Shown: piece after piece, positions 38,538 to 60,168 of the stretch
How the letters are laid out: each line of letters starts with the position of its first letter
Position numbering within the stretch: position 1 is the stretch's first letter
NCBI RefSeq assembly: GCF_000247815.1
Contig: NC_021684.1
Location: forward strand, 8,087,654 to 8,151,653
Direction: 5' to 3'
DNA length: 64,000 bases
Source of the DNA: Ficedula albicollis
Taxonomy: Eukaryota; Chordata; Aves; Passeriformes; Muscicapidae
Program-made: the position numbers and the translations under genes
Notes under the pieces: generated by a model
What the model saw: the letters and a program-made list of their open reading frames with translations, nothing else
Database searches by the model: none
Told to the model about the DNA's origin: nothing

Positions 38538-39829
38538 TAGTCTTATTTATATTAAGGCCCTGGCTTGATACTTGATTCAGGATATCAGGAATAGCAATGG
38601 GAGAAAGCACAGGGGCAAGCAGATCCATGGCTGCCCCAACACCATTGTGGTGTTTCTTGCACTTGGCTTTACTCTTTCAAAGCTCAGCTATTTTTGGACA
38701 GTTCTTCATAAGATTATAAAAGATTATTAGCTAATGTCAGAGAATATCAGCTGATTTTCTTCTTTTCAGTAGGAAAAACCTGCTTTATAAATACCTACCT
38801 AGTCGCTTCAGTCTCAAGTTCCATAGCAAAGGATGAGATGTGCTTTAGACCTAGATTAGCAATATCAATTCATAGTATAAAATGAATGAAGCTGTTCTCA
38901 AAGCCAACCTATTCATTCCAAAGACTGTACCTGCCCCTTTCTCCTTCCCTGTTGTCCAAATACTACAATAATTTTATAAAAAAAATTTCCAGCCTCTCTG
39001 TGCACACATCCTGTCACTGCTTGCAGTAGTGATGAGTGGCATCTTTCATCAGGTTAACAAATGCCCACACTGCTGCCATTTTTCTCCTTCCAACCTCTGC
39101 AGCAAACCTGACCTGAGCAGCACATTTCCTGGGCTGCTTCTGCCACAACCCAATGCCAGGAATTTTGTGCAAGTGTCTCTGTAACTTATCAAAGGTATGT
39201 CCTGGCACAGTTCTTGGAGCATTTTAAGTTAGGTTATTTGGACTGAGTCACTCATAAACACAAGGGCTTCATAACCACAGGGAAGTGTTCTCCTTCCCCC
39301 CCACCATTTCACCTCTCAGCTGCAGCAATCCAGTGTTGCTGTGGTGTTTTAGGATAGACATGGGCATTTCCCTGCTTTTCACATAAGGTATCCTAAATGG
39401 GTCACTGACCCTACTCTGGACCACATAATCATTGGGCCAGAGAGATCAACTGAAGTCTGACAGATTTTTGCTACTAAAACCTCCTGCAGATCCTGAGCAA
39501 AATGCCAGTGACTGTTAAAGGCCCTAACTAATGAAAATTGGCTGTGCAACCACCTTAAATTGGAAAGGGGACAACAAATGAGCTGGCAACACTTGCTGCT
39601 GATACCAGGTTATGAAAAATAAAAGCATTTGCAAAAGAATTGTATGGCAATGAACACACAGTCCCACACAGAGCAAGAGGGACACAGGTACTTACCCACA
39701 CTGCCAGGGAATGACATCTGGGGCCAGAACAGATGTGTTTGGGACAACACCTGTTCACAGCAAGCCAGACCATGAGGAATTATTAGAAAAGAAAAACAAA
39801 TCTGAGAACTGTGCTGTGCCTACATTTTA
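38538..39829. other. non-coding DNA, nothing specific seen
   Basis: Average composition and chance frames. No repeat or gene recognised. Confidence 0.5.
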
Positions 39830-39950
39830 AATACTGGGTACAATCTTCGTGTCCTACATTGCAAAAATAGTGGAGCTAGAAAAGGTCCATAAAAGGGTAC
39901 CAAAAACTGGCCAGTCTGTGGAGAGGCAGGGACAGAAATATGAGCTCTGT
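39830..39950 (+). mobile_element. ancient CR1-like fragment (tentative)
   Basis: The segment ACTGGGTACAATCTTCGTG…GTGGAGCTAGAAAAGGTCC…AAAGGGTACC follows the order of the CR1 3' coding end, where related elements read as a 'GTCCAGTTCTGG…GGAGAAGGTCCAGAGAAGGGC' sense-strand block. Many substitutions make this an old copy. The boundaries are guesses. Confidence 0.45.
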
Positions 39951-40722
39951 ATGCCATGATCCCCTTGCAGTCAGTGGCATCAGAGGCACAGTATAGCTCT
40001 TGCTGGATCTCTGATCAGCCTCTGCCTTTTGGGGTTTTTAACATGAAAGTCCTTCATGGAGCTAAATTTGCATGGCCTTGAGACAAAATGTCAAGAATCT
40101 CTGAAAGAGCCAGTCAGCACAGCTGGTAAAAATGTTCTGGATGAGGAATTGCAGGCAGTAGAAGTGCTGAAGTGTAGTGAGATTAAACTAGAGCTGTTCT
40201 GAGCAGGCTGACAAAAACATGCCTGCACAAGCTGTGTCTTCAGTATCATTCACAAAGCTGCTAGTGTCAGTGAAGCTGAATATTTAGCCAAATGTCCCCA
40301 AAATAATCATGCATTTTTTTCTACTTTTATCTAGATTTACAAAAATAGCAGCTCTAATCTGCTACAGTGTCTATCTGGAAGTCAGCTGGACAAACAGACA
40401 GGGATCCACACATGCACTCACTGGAGCAGCATCCAGAGTCTGGTGAGCTCCAGCAAACAGAGCAGCTGCAGTGCCTGTCATGATCCAGGGGCTGCCCAGG
40501 TGTCAGATGGCCAAAGTACTAATACAGCAAATTGCTGGAAAAATGCTAAGTACAATACACCACTGATTCTGTGTTATTTGTGCTACATTTCTCATTCATG
40601 GTGTCATGTCTGACTATTGCTATGGCTTTGATCACAGAGGGGCCTGGCAAAAGCCCATTCTAACTGCAGTTTGGATTGTTCTTTCTGGGAGCAGGCTCAG
40701 CATGGCCATATCTCCCTGTGCA
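39951..40722. other. non-coding DNA, nothing specific seen
   Basis: No open frame of note and no recognised repeat. Confidence 0.5.
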
Positions 40723-40932
40723 CGTTGCCTGTTTGCCATGTGTTATCCTCGCATATAGACATATGCACACATCGATTAATAAGTGAATTTAACACAAGAA
40801 TTTGATGGTGAGACAGAGGACCCCAAAACGTTGCCTGTTTGCCATGTGTTATCCTCACATATAGACATTTGCACACATCGATTAATAAGTGAATTTAACG
40901 CAAGAATTTGATGGTGAGACAGAGGACCCCAA
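40723..40932. repeat. two-copy tandem duplication, 106 bp unit
   Basis: CGTTGCCTGTTTGCCATGTG starts both units (40723 and 40829). The units run to the shared AGACAGAGGACCCCAA and differ at about three positions, so this duplication is older than the near-identical ones elsewhere in the window. Confidence 0.93.
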
Positions 40933-47957
<7,025 letters not shown>

Positions 47958-48004
47958 TCAGATGATCTTTCCAGTCCCTTCCAACCCAAACCATTCTATG
48001 ATTA
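47958..48004 (+). mobile_element. CR1 LINE, 3' tail
   Basis: GATGATCTTTCCAGTCCCTT, then CCAACCCAAACCATTCTATG and ATTAT, is the characteristic terminal part of avian CR1 ending in ATTCTATG. Only the last ~47 bases are recognisable. A 238 bp tandem duplication begins directly after it. Confidence 0.85.
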
Positions 48005-48005
48005 T

Positions 48006-48478
48006 CAATAACTGAGTTATCAAATTTCACCCCTCTGGTACATATGGTGTACATGGTTATAAATCTGAAAAAAGCTTCAGCTGCATCACTCCCAGACATA
48101 TCTGACACTGGAATTTTGCTTCTCTGTGATTTCATCAGCTGCTTCGTCACCTGTGCCCTTCATTGCAGGCACAGGGACAGGACCACACACCTCCACACAG
48201 GAGGGGCACAGGACCTGAAACCTGAGCACTGCTGCTGTCCAGGCAATAACTGAGTTATCAAATTTCACCCCTCTGGTACATATGGTGTACATGGTTATAA
48301 ATCTGAAAAAAGCTTCAGCTGCATCACTCCCAGACATATCTGACACTGGAATTTTGCTTCTCTGTGATTTCATCAGCTGCTTCATCACCTGTGCCCTTCA
48401 TTGCAGGCACAGGGACAGGACCACACACCTCCACACAGGGCACAAGACCTGAAACCTGAGCACTGCTGCTGTCCAGGG
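48006..48478. repeat. two-copy tandem duplication, 238 bp unit
   Basis: Copies 48006-48243 and 48244-48478 both begin CAATAACTGAGTTATC and end GCTGCTGTCCAGG. They differ by a few substitutions and by a 4-base deletion in the second copy (GGAGGGGCAC versus GGGCAC). The minus strand gives two parallel frames of 75-100 codons that are copies of each other and have no known domain. Confidence 0.93.
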
Positions 48479-49044
48479 AAACAGAGCAAGCTTTGAGGAA
48501 GAGTGTGCTCAGGACTGGACGTGCAGTCCAGCACTCCTGGCTCAAGCAGCCAGGATCACAGGTGAGGTCTGTAGGTGGTAACACCCTTTTCAGTGTCTGT
48601 GTATGGTGCAGGACTGGACAGCCAGGCAGTTAACCCTGGACTTTGCTATTGTTGCTTAGCTGAGTGGTTGGGTTTTTTTTTTTACATCTCTGAAGAATGT
48701 TAAAAATTTGCAAAGCAGAACTGGGCAGGGAGTTTAGAGAGTTTACTGGAAAAACAGGAAAATTATAGGAATGACCAGATGTTAGGACTGGATTTTCATC
48801 TACCCCAAAATAAGCAAGAATTAATTTGGATAAAATTATTTCTTTGGGGCCAGACAAGCTTCATTCCAACTGAAGTGTTCAGGGGTTTGGTTCTGTTTTG
48901 AGTGGGATTACTTCTGGCTAGCTTTTATTGACCTGATTTTTTTGGTAAAACAAACTGTCTAAAAACTTCATCCACCTCAGCTTAGAGGCCATTTTTACGC
49001 AGAACTGCTCATTGCAGAGCAGTGGAAGTTCATCTATTGTTTTT
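48479..49044. other. non-coding DNA, nothing specific seen
   Basis: Ordinary sequence with a 12-base T run near 48672-48683. No gene recognised. Confidence 0.5.
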
Positions 49045-49114
49045 CCCCACCACCACAAGAGAAATGGTGGATCCCCATTTCTCCCCACCACCACAAGAGA
49101 AATGGTGGATCCCA
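49045..49114. repeat. two-copy tandem duplication, 38 bp unit
   Basis: CCCCACCACCACAAGAGAAA followed by TGGTGGATCCC occurs at 49045 and again at 49083. Each unit also contains a short inverted repeat (CCACCA/TGGTGG). Confidence 0.9.
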
Positions 49115-49214
49115 CCGTGCTTGGGATGGAAACAGCACAGACTGTGTGAGTCTGAAGAGGTGTCACCATGCTTGGGATGGAAACAGCACAGACTGTGTGA
49201 GTCTGAAGAGGTGT
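49113..49214. repeat. two-copy tandem duplication, 51 bp unit
   Basis: CACC(G/A)TGCTTGGGATGG and the following GACTGTGTGAGTCTGAAGAG are repeated at 49113 and 49164 with one substitution. This array abuts the 38 bp duplication, so two unrelated tandem duplications lie back to back. Confidence 0.9.
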
Positions 49215-51647
49215 GAGCACAGACACTTGCTGGGAGATCAACAGGACTGGGCATCCCCCCTGCCCTCCCACTTGCTTTTTCAGTCATAAAATACTGTACC
49301 ATTTTCACTGGTCTCAGATAGAATAATCTCTCTCTAATCCACAGAGATTCTGCGACTGAGAAGCAGAGGTAGGGATTTTTTTCCCTAACAACCACTCACA
49401 ACCAGTCCTTTCTCACTAGATGCTCAATCAATCACACTGTCCTCTCTGAGGTTTACTGATTTAGTAAATGCATGAGACTGCACCATCAGCTTGAGTAAAG
49501 GGACATCTGACACATTTTTTTTTCCTACAAAACTACTGTGAGAATGTATGTCCAGCAAATACACAAATACAAAAAGTACACTGAATACACAATGTTTTCT
49601 TCACCAGATAACACACTGCCCTAACTGTCATTGCTGTAAACAAATATGCAAAATCAGGAGACATGCAGAAAGAGCTCATTCTTCTGCAAAAATGTTGTGT
49701 ATCTGCTAAACTGATTACTAAAGACAGGAATCAATCCTGACTGATGATGGCAGGAGACACAAGAGTGTGTTGTGCTCAAAGCCCACCAAGGAGCATGATC
49801 AGCTGACCTCAGTGGTGATTCCTTTTGCTTTGCACCCCAGAGTGAGTCCACAGGCACTGATTATAATAAACCAAATATTGGTTGTGCTTGCCACACCATG
49901 TCAGATACAGGTGCATCTTAAAAGACAAGTAATTATAACCTTCCAAGATTATTAGATTAGCAAAAATACAGCTGCAAAACAACATAGAAGCAACTTTAAT
50001 TACCATGGTAATTTTCTCTTGGTATGAGAAATACTGACTATACTTGTGTGATTGCTTACTTTATACATCAATCAAGTCTTGCCACTACTACTGTTTAAGT
50101 TACTAAAGCACTTAAAAATATGGAACTGCATTTTAGATGTGAAGTTTTATGCTGGAACAGCCTGTGAGTATTGTGCAGGCCTAGGATCTAAAAAAACCCT
50201 GATTTTCGTCCTTTTTGGGGCAAATAAAAGCTGGAGCTGCTAAGCACTAGGTAGAATACAAATATATTTGCTCAAACTGTGTCTCCTATTAAGAAATTCT
50301 GAAGTTTTTAATAATTGATACAAAATGAAATAGCTTTGAGAAAAATCTGAGTATTTTCTCCCTTGCCAATTAGCATTTTAGCATTGCTTATAAAAGAGTC
50401 TTTCTAGTGAAAAGATAGAATGAATCAGAAGGGCATTCACTAAGAAAATGTTCAGACTGGGCCCAGACCCCCTGAATTTTCTACATTTCTACTAAGAAAA
50501 AGAGGAACTTGACACTGAGACCTGTGTGATTTCAATCATTCAGTCTTTAACATCAAAACCCCACAGTTCTCCATATCTTCAGTGCCATGGGATCAAAGTT
50601 TAAAAAGAAAAAAATCAAGAAAAGAGCTTGCTTTTCTTACTATGCTTACTTTGCTGCCTGCTAGATGTAGGCAATGCTGCTGATGCAAAATTGGAAATTG
50701 CCATTGTTCAGGCACCAAAGGAGACTTTAGATCAGGTCCCCTAAAAGACAATTTTAGATATCAGAAATATCTACCAGTCTTTTTTTTCCTCTGTTCTGTT
50801 TTAGAGATTAATATTAATACCTCTTGTTCAATTTATATTTACTTTAGATAGCAACAACTACCTTCAACTTTTATTTGAGAATATCTGCTGCAGCTGGGGC
50901 TGGTATTCAGGAGCAAAGAAATGTGCAACATAAGCCTTCAAGAAACAATCTGTCCTCAGATGTTCATGGACAAGTCTCATTGAAGCTAGGGCATAACTTC
51001 ATCTCATAAATTGGTTTTATCAGCAGAATAATGTTTCTCTATAAAGTGTTCTGGCTTTCTAGAGCAAATGTAAAATCCTATTTCTGTACACTAATGCTAT
51101 TTCCTCCACAAAAGTAGAATATGCTTCGATTTTTGGCAGGAAACTCCCTCTCTACCCTGGGATACATAGCATGAGTAAAAGGAACAAGTCACTATGAACT
51201 GAATACTCTAAAAAGAAAGAAAGAAAGAAAGCTCTCCTCCTGGTTGCAAACAGAAGATTGGTTCATTTGCCCATGCTGTGCAAAACTTGCCACAAAGTCC
51301 TTTGTGCCATCGGCATGAAAAGAATCCTTTGCCCAGGCAGGAGATTAGGGTGCCAGCGGGAATCCCTGCACCCGAAATTCAGATCAGAATGGGTAAGTTC
51401 ATGGGAAGTTGGGATTTTAAAGGGATTGTTCTGATGATGCCAAAAGAGCAGCAGGAACAGCCAGCTCTGCAGGTCCATCCAAATCTCCCTTTTCTCTCTC
51501 AGTAAAGGCACACCGAGGGAACAGAGTGGGAGGGGCTGCTTTTGCTCACCTTTCAGGAGTGTCATGCAGCAATGAACCATAAAGGTGGGGGCAGGTACAC
51601 CGGGCACCCACCTGAGCCCCCCACCCAGCCTCTCCCTGCCCTGAAAA
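49215..51647. other. non-coding DNA, nothing specific seen
   Basis: AT-rich sequence with chance frames. A short (GAAA)n run lies at 51210-51230. No gene or known element recognised. Confidence 0.5.
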
Positions 51648-53774
<2,127 letters not shown>

Positions 53775-53775
<1 letters not shown>

Positions 53776-53830
53776 CCAGCTCAATCCCTGCATCCCCCAG
53801 CTCAATCCCTGCATCCATCCCTCCATCCTC
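53775..53830 (+). repeat. minisatellite remnant between duplication copies
   Basis: CCAGCTCAATCCCTGCATCC is followed by one more full unit and a partial one, the same family as the array at 51648-51965. It marks the left end of the second duplicated unit. Confidence 0.85.
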
Positions 53831-54117
53831 CGCCCAGGGGGCTCTTCTCCCGGCCCCCAGCTCCATCTCAGCCCGAGCAGGGCAGCGGGAGAGGGAGAGG
53901 ATGGAGGCGATGGTGTCGCAGCTGGGGGGGGGGGGCGATGGTGTCGCAGCTGCCACTCCCCTCCTGTGCCCGCAATTGTGCCGCCCCTCGGGAGCGCTCC
54001 CCTGCTCCAAAGAGCTCCGAATTAACCTTTTCACTGGAAAAAGAGATTGCGGCCCTATAGAAAAGGATGAATTCAGAGCAAAGCCTTTCTGCAGGATTAA
54101 TCCATTAGAGGCAAAGG
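53831..54117. other. CpG-rich segment with G12 run
   Basis: Around twenty CpGs in under 300 bases, in a window that is otherwise CpG-poor, make this the most island-like segment seen. At 53907-53952 an 18-base sequence (GCGATGGTGTCGCAGCTG) occurs twice, flanking a run of twelve Gs. An open frame crosses it on the plus strand (53607-54167), but the peptide is low-information and unrecognised. It could be a promoter-like island or a GC-rich part of a repeat unit. The matching place in copy 1 is replaced by poly-G. Confidence 0.5.
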
Positions 54118-54910
54118 AGAAAGGTTTTTTTGTTGTTCTGCAAAATATAAGTGATTACGGGATTTAAAGGGGGGGAAAACGGCCTGTCTGTAGTAGGGAA
54201 TATCAGTGCTGGAACAATGAATGCTCTTATCCTCTGCCTTAGTCCTTGTGCTGCCCTTATCTGCAGCCCATCGGCCTGGCTGCCAGGAGAGTGAGCTAAG
54301 AGAGATAGAGTAACCACTGTCCTGTGTGGTCCTTCCCTCCGTGCTGCCTCCAGAGAAAAAGGTGTGGGAGAGATGAGGATCTGCTTCCACATTGCTTTTG
54401 TAGAGAAGGGGGAGGGCTGAGCTAAGATTTTATATCAGAGGGGGAAAAGTCACCTGATTCCGTGACAGAGAGAGAGTTTCTTCTTGTTTATTTTTTGATA
54501 TTTTTTGGGTGGTGTTTTCTTTCCGCATCCTCCTGTTTTTCCAAGTTTTTCCAAGTCAGTTTTTCATCCTGTTAATAACCAAAGCACCACGAGCTGCTCA
54601 TCTCACCTTTGAGAGAACAGCAAAAGGCTGTGGAGTGTGGATTTATCATCACCTTAAAAACAAAGGATTATTATGTATTTTCTTTTTAGGAGATCCATAT
54701 GTGTGGTTAGGTACAAAGGGTTTGGGTTTTTTATCAATTAATTGGGAGGGCATTTTGGCCTGGTCACAAATCTGAACAATCTTAAAAGAGCAAGAATTTT
54801 TTTCTTCCCAAGGGCTGAAGAGCCGCACTTAGGAAACATGCTCCCTGTTCAGTACCTGGCAGAAAGAGTGAATTGTCTTTTAATTCATCGTACAACCTTA
54901 AAAAAGTGGG
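54118..54910. repeat. ~1135 bp tandem duplication, copy 2
   Basis: The second copy of 52983-53775, preceded by the CpG-rich segment and followed by unique sequence starting TTCCTATAGG. Together with the minisatellite and CpG-rich segment it defines a unit of about 1135 bp. Confidence 0.92.
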
Positions 54911-56471
54911 GTTCCTATAGGCCCCATAGTAAATAAGGGTAAAAGGATTTCAAACTTCAGACCTTCCAGTCCTTATGTCAAAACTATTCGATCCAGACCT
55001 TATGATCAGACTTTCAAGTATATTTTGATCTTTGTTTAGAAACCATCTGGCCAAAGAAAAATAACCAACTGTTTCAGCTCTTTTTCACTTTTTTCCCCTT
55101 TTTTCACCTCATCCCAAAAATACATTTTGTGAGCAGCATTCCACTTTTCATCCCTCTGTGTCAAATGTGATAAAGGACTTTTAAATATCCAATGCATGTT
55201 CTTTACACATAACAAAGTCTGTGTAATCACATGCTTGTAGCAGCAAAATTCCATATTTCTCTATACAGATGGTGCAGTAATTATCATATAGCTCTCAGAA
55301 TATAACTCAGGGTGTGGAAAAGACACACAAAGTTTACCTGCATGCTAATCCATCCTTTTGCAGAATTTCAAATGCAACCAGTTTTTTGGTTGTATGGTCA
55401 CATTAAAATTCCCCTTTTGCAACACTTTATACAAAAAACAAACACCTGGATTCAGAGTTTCCTAAAGGAGTCATCTGAAAATAGGTACTTTCTGCCAAAA
55501 TGTCACAAAGATTTATGTGCTTACATTCATGGATTAAATTGAGGACAGGTGGGAGAACATTCAAGTATGAGAAGGAATGATAGCAAATTTATGTGTAAAA
55601 AGAAGGGAGGGGAAGGAGGGTAGTTACTATGATTTCTGGAGGTTTAGATAAAACAGACATAGATTTTGTAGAAGTGAAGGTACCATGCCTGGAAAGCCAT
55701 CCTTCAGCAGTGAAATAATTACCTATGGGATTGCTTTTCCTTTAAGTGAAGAGAGAGGCATTCTGGAATTCAAAAGAGAATGTTCTGAATGCTCTGTCTG
55801 AGGCACCAGCTCGGCACTGAGTGGCACTGGGATGCTGCAGGGGCAGGGGAACAGATGTTTGTGGGGTGGATTCACTGTGCACCAGCACGGGGCAAGCAGG
55901 CACTGGAACCCTGCAGCTGCTTCCCTTCCCGGCCAGGGGAATGTGCCTCTCCCAGGGACACCCCTTCCACCTCAGAGGAGAACTGGGGGCTCACTGCCCT
56001 TCCCTGGAGCCCCTCAGACTCACACTGAGTAAGCTGCAGTGAAAGCTGCAAGAGCACCAAGCTGCTTGTGAAAATTTGGTTCTAAAGGTGATCCTTATTT
56101 CAGATCCTTATTTCTAATCCCTAAGTAGTCTTGAAGTAGGACCACATGATGCCTGCCATGCTAGGAAGGGCTGCTGGATTCTGATCAATTTCTTCTCTGG
56201 ATTTTAGTGGGGGTTGGGGTGGTGGCATCCATTAAAAGCCTGTGTTGGGTCTGGCTACCAAAGCTGCTCCATGCAACCCCAAAACAAGTCCTGCTGTGCT
56301 CAGATCCCATATAGGACACTTTCAAACTAAACTTTACATTGAAGAAAAAGACCCTGTAACATAGCTCAATAGTCAGCCAAGCCAGCTGCAGTTCTAGCCT
56401 CTCTAAAACACCAGCCCAACTATTATTAGGATCCATAGCTAAGATATGTTGTAAATCAAGCTGTTCAATGG
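54911..56471. other. non-coding DNA, nothing specific seen
   Basis: AT-rich, then a GC-richer patch at 55790-56040 with three overlapping plus-strand frames and one minus-strand frame, a composition effect. No gene recognised. Confidence 0.45.
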
Positions 56472-56607
56472 TCACTAAATTCCTTTTAGAATAAAACTAA
56501 CATAAATCCAATCCATGCACCCAAAGCTGGCTATGTATCTCACTAAATTCCTTTTAGAATAAAACTAACGTGATTCCAATCCATGCACCCAAAGCTGGCT
56601 ATGTATA
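56472..56607. repeat. two-copy tandem duplication, 68 bp unit
   Basis: TCACTAAATTCCTTTTAGAA through GGCTATGTAT is present at 56472 and 56540, with a few substitutions in the middle (ACATAAAT versus ACGTGATT). Confidence 0.92.
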
Positions 56608-59600
56608 CATTATCATTCCTTTAAAGCAGTGATGTAATGAAGATCAACATATTCCCACCTTTTAAATCACAGAGGATGATTACATTGAGGCAAATGAAAA
56701 CTGAAGCATATTGACAAGATCGGAGGGGGTTTCCCCCCTCTGCAGGAAATGATTGTAGAGGTAGGCAGTCTAGTATTTCACAGAAGTACTGTGTTTTATG
56801 TAAATAAATATATAGCTAGGAACAGTCACAGAGGTTAAAGGGCATCTGTAAAGAGAAAACTATGATTCCTAGGCTCTGTTAAATTTATTTAGTAGAGGGG
56901 CTAAAGAAAGTTTCAGACTGGGCTGTAAGGTGCTAATAGCCCAACCAGATAAATGTTAGCTTCCCAAGTCTGGATGCCAGAAGAAACTGTAAATGGCTAA
57001 GAGCTGACACAAAATTATTCTATCCAAGAAAAACATGTTATTCTGCACCAAAAAAGAAAAAAAATAGGGTATAGAGTATTATATCTCAGTATAACATTGA
57101 TGTATTTTTCTTTCTCAACCTCTGGCCTTCAGGAGGGTGCAGTGTTATTGTTCTGTATTAATCCTCCCATGCATAAATTTAGCCTTAAAATTGTTAAATG
57201 GAAGCTATCAACCTATGCTTCATAATTTAATATTTATTTTTATTCACTGTTGCCTACAATTACTTCTTAGAAATTTAAAGCTGAATCAGATTTCCTCTCT
57301 GAATTTATTTTTCCTGTATCGCACATGCATAAAGATTTATCAACATGGAGCACTTGCATGCTGAACTACCAGAATTGCTTTTCTGTCTAGAACTGAAATT
57401 ATTTATACAGAGATGGTGACTTTTGGATTAGACCTTAATTACACCAACATTTCTGCAAGCAAAACAGGCTGAATTTAGCAAGCTTATAATTGATAATCCC
57501 TTTCAACAACCTGCTCAGTGAGTATTTCCCTATTAGTTTAACAACACGCTTCAGGAGGTGCTCCAAGGGGCATTTCTGAGTCTTCAGTTTCCTCTAACTA
57601 CAGAATTTGATTCCTGACCACAATCAGGGGAACACTGACTCATCTGGATCTTTCTCCAAAATCTGAAAGAAAGGTTGCTTTAAAAATTATGACTCATGAT
57701 TTCATCTTGTGAGGTACAACTGAAGCTTCTAGAAATTCATTATTCTTCAGATAACATGGAGTTTCCTGGCTGCAGTTCACAAGCTTAGCACAGCCTCTGG
57801 ATATATTTAAGTCACACTAATATGTTATAGCCATGTTGCATGCAACCCTTTAAAAAGTGACAGATTCAATATATTATCTTTTCCTAGCAGGACATTAAAT
57901 TTTGGTACCTATTTACATGGTTGGATCCAATTCTGTCCTCATTTTCACCTGTACAACCACACTGAAACCAGTGGAAAAAGCCAAGTGAAAAAGAAAGCAA
58001 ATGTAAAGTGAGGTCACTGTTCCCTTTTTCTCAAAGATAAGAAGTTTTCACATAGCAGCAGCCTTGGGAAACAATCCATTTTAGACCAAATTAGTCCCAG
58101 TGGTAATGTTGATTTTTAGCAACTGTGTTACACCAGGGATACATTTAATTCCACTGTTCTTTGTTGTTCTCATTAATAAGCCCCTTTATGTCACTCAGTC
58201 TGCATGCAAAAGTATCATTACTGCTATTTAATTACTTTGTTTTTGAAAGAAAAACTCCCCGATTGGGTTGAGAACAACCAGCAATGTGGCCAAATTAAAG
58301 CTGAGCACTCCAACCCAAATATTTTTTTCTTTGTTTCTGCACATATAATTGCATGTAATTCTTAGTTGTGTACAGAATTTTCATGATAAAACTCCGTTAA
58401 TCACAAATTCATCAATGCAGCAAAAATACATCCAAAGAAATGTGGTATAACGTTACCAACATAAGACATGTTTTAGGATGGAAAGAGGCCAGGATTCCCA
58501 TCTTCATCTAGCCCCTAATGTTACATAAATGACTAAGTCATCATATCCGTGGTTTTCACATGGAAATATAAACAGCACTGAAATTCCATACACTATAAAT
58601 GGCTATGACTCTAAAATTACCAAGAGCACCGTAAGAACAGCGTGCACAATCCCACTGGAGGATGGGAGCAGCCAGGGCAGTGCTGGCAGTGGCTGCTGCT
58701 CACTCAGGGCACTGATTCTCACCCAGGCTCCCAGCCCTGGCTGTGCTGTCACCTTCCCTGTGCCCTCGCACGGGTCACTCCAGATCTCTGCATATTCGGC
58801 TCCCCCCAGCTCCTGAAGTGGTTTTTGTTATTCTTCTGTCACTCAGATTAGCTCTGAAGGTCTGGCATGCATGCTGTAGCTCCTGAGAGAATAGGGGCTC
58901 AGAGTTTATTTAGCTCCTGAAGGCCTGTTCTAGCACTAATTAGAAGTAACCTTTCATGTAGGGCACTGTGGGCACAGCTCCTGCACAGCCAAGGAGCTGA
59001 ATGAAGTCAGGGAACCTGCTCCAAATGTAAAGCAGCATCCAGGTGAGAAAAATTTCTCCCTCTCTGTGCTTTTGCAACTAAACCAAAGCCAGGCTATATT
59101 CTAATCTAATTATAGTCTTTAAATCAGGAGTGCGTTACCAACTCAGGATTTTTTCTTTTCAGAGCCTCAAGAAGACAATTCATAAACAAACAGTGGTTGT
59201 GAAATCCAGTCAGGCAAGAGATGCCTCTGATTTCAGAGCAGAAATCCATGCTATGTTGATGGCACTACTGGCTCAAATATCATATTTACATTCTAGTTTT
59301 TAATGGCTTGCAGTTAGGAATCAGACAAGCTGTTCTGTAGGTGGTCTAAATTATATCCTATGTGCACGCTGCATGCTGAGAGGAGTTTGCTGATCTAACA
59401 AATGATAAAAGACTCCACAATCACCCACTGTAAGTCCAAATCTTTACCCTGGCAAACCTTACGCTGATTTTTCATAGGGGTTTTGCCTGAGTAATGGCTG
59501 TAGAATTTGGCTCATTTTGACCACTCCAATGATTAACAGCCAGCTATCAGGACCCCTGTCCCTCTGGTCCGTTTTAGGTATTTAAAGCTGATTCATATTA

Positions 59601-60046
59601 TTGCAATAACAAAAAAATCTTACTATCTTCTAGCCTTTTTCGACCTCAAATTTCTCTGTGATGAAGGTATTTTTCCCATTTAATATTAATATTTTTTTAG
59701 ACATATCTGATTACCTAAATATGCTCATGTGTGACTTGTGGGATTTTCAAGAATACCTGAGTGCTGTCTCCAATAAAATCAAGGAGAATTAACAGCTAAA
59801 TATCTTTAATGAGTGATACCAAACAAATTGATTAAAAAAAATCATATTTGAAAGCTTTAACAAAGCAGGGTATTTATTCTACCACCCATATGTCAAACCA
59901 CTACTGAGGTCCCTGCACTTGCCTTCTGCTGAGACAGTCTCCTTTTTCTTTAAATCACTACATTTCATGTCCTTTAAAAAAAGGAGTCTCTAAGATATGA
60001 CCTGGTCTTTCAATCTTTCTTAAACTTGATTGAGACTGAAAATTAA
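56608..60046. other. non-coding DNA, nothing specific seen
   Basis: Long AT-rich stretch with chance frames. A small GC-rich patch lies at 58640-58810. No known repeat or RNA gene recognised. Confidence 0.45.
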
Positions 60047-60168
60047 AGAATCACAGAATAGTTTGAGTTGGATGGGACCCAGAATGGGCATCAAGTCCAA
60101 CTTCCTAAGCAAATGGCCCATCCAAAGCCACAGCTTTGGGGTCATTAGCAGCATGCTCTAATCAACTG
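60047..60168 (-). mobile_element. CR1 LINE, 3' fragment (decayed)
   Basis: The plus strand reads AATCACAGAATAGTTTGAGT followed by TGGATGGGACCC and AAGTCCAACTTCCTAAGCAA, the reverse complement of a CR1 3' end. Only about 120 bases are recognisable and the copy is diverged. Confidence 0.8.

Noticed and set aside
38245..38628. Poly-His frame on the minus strand
   Set aside because: It is the translation of an (ATG)n microsatellite; the flanks are not protein-like.
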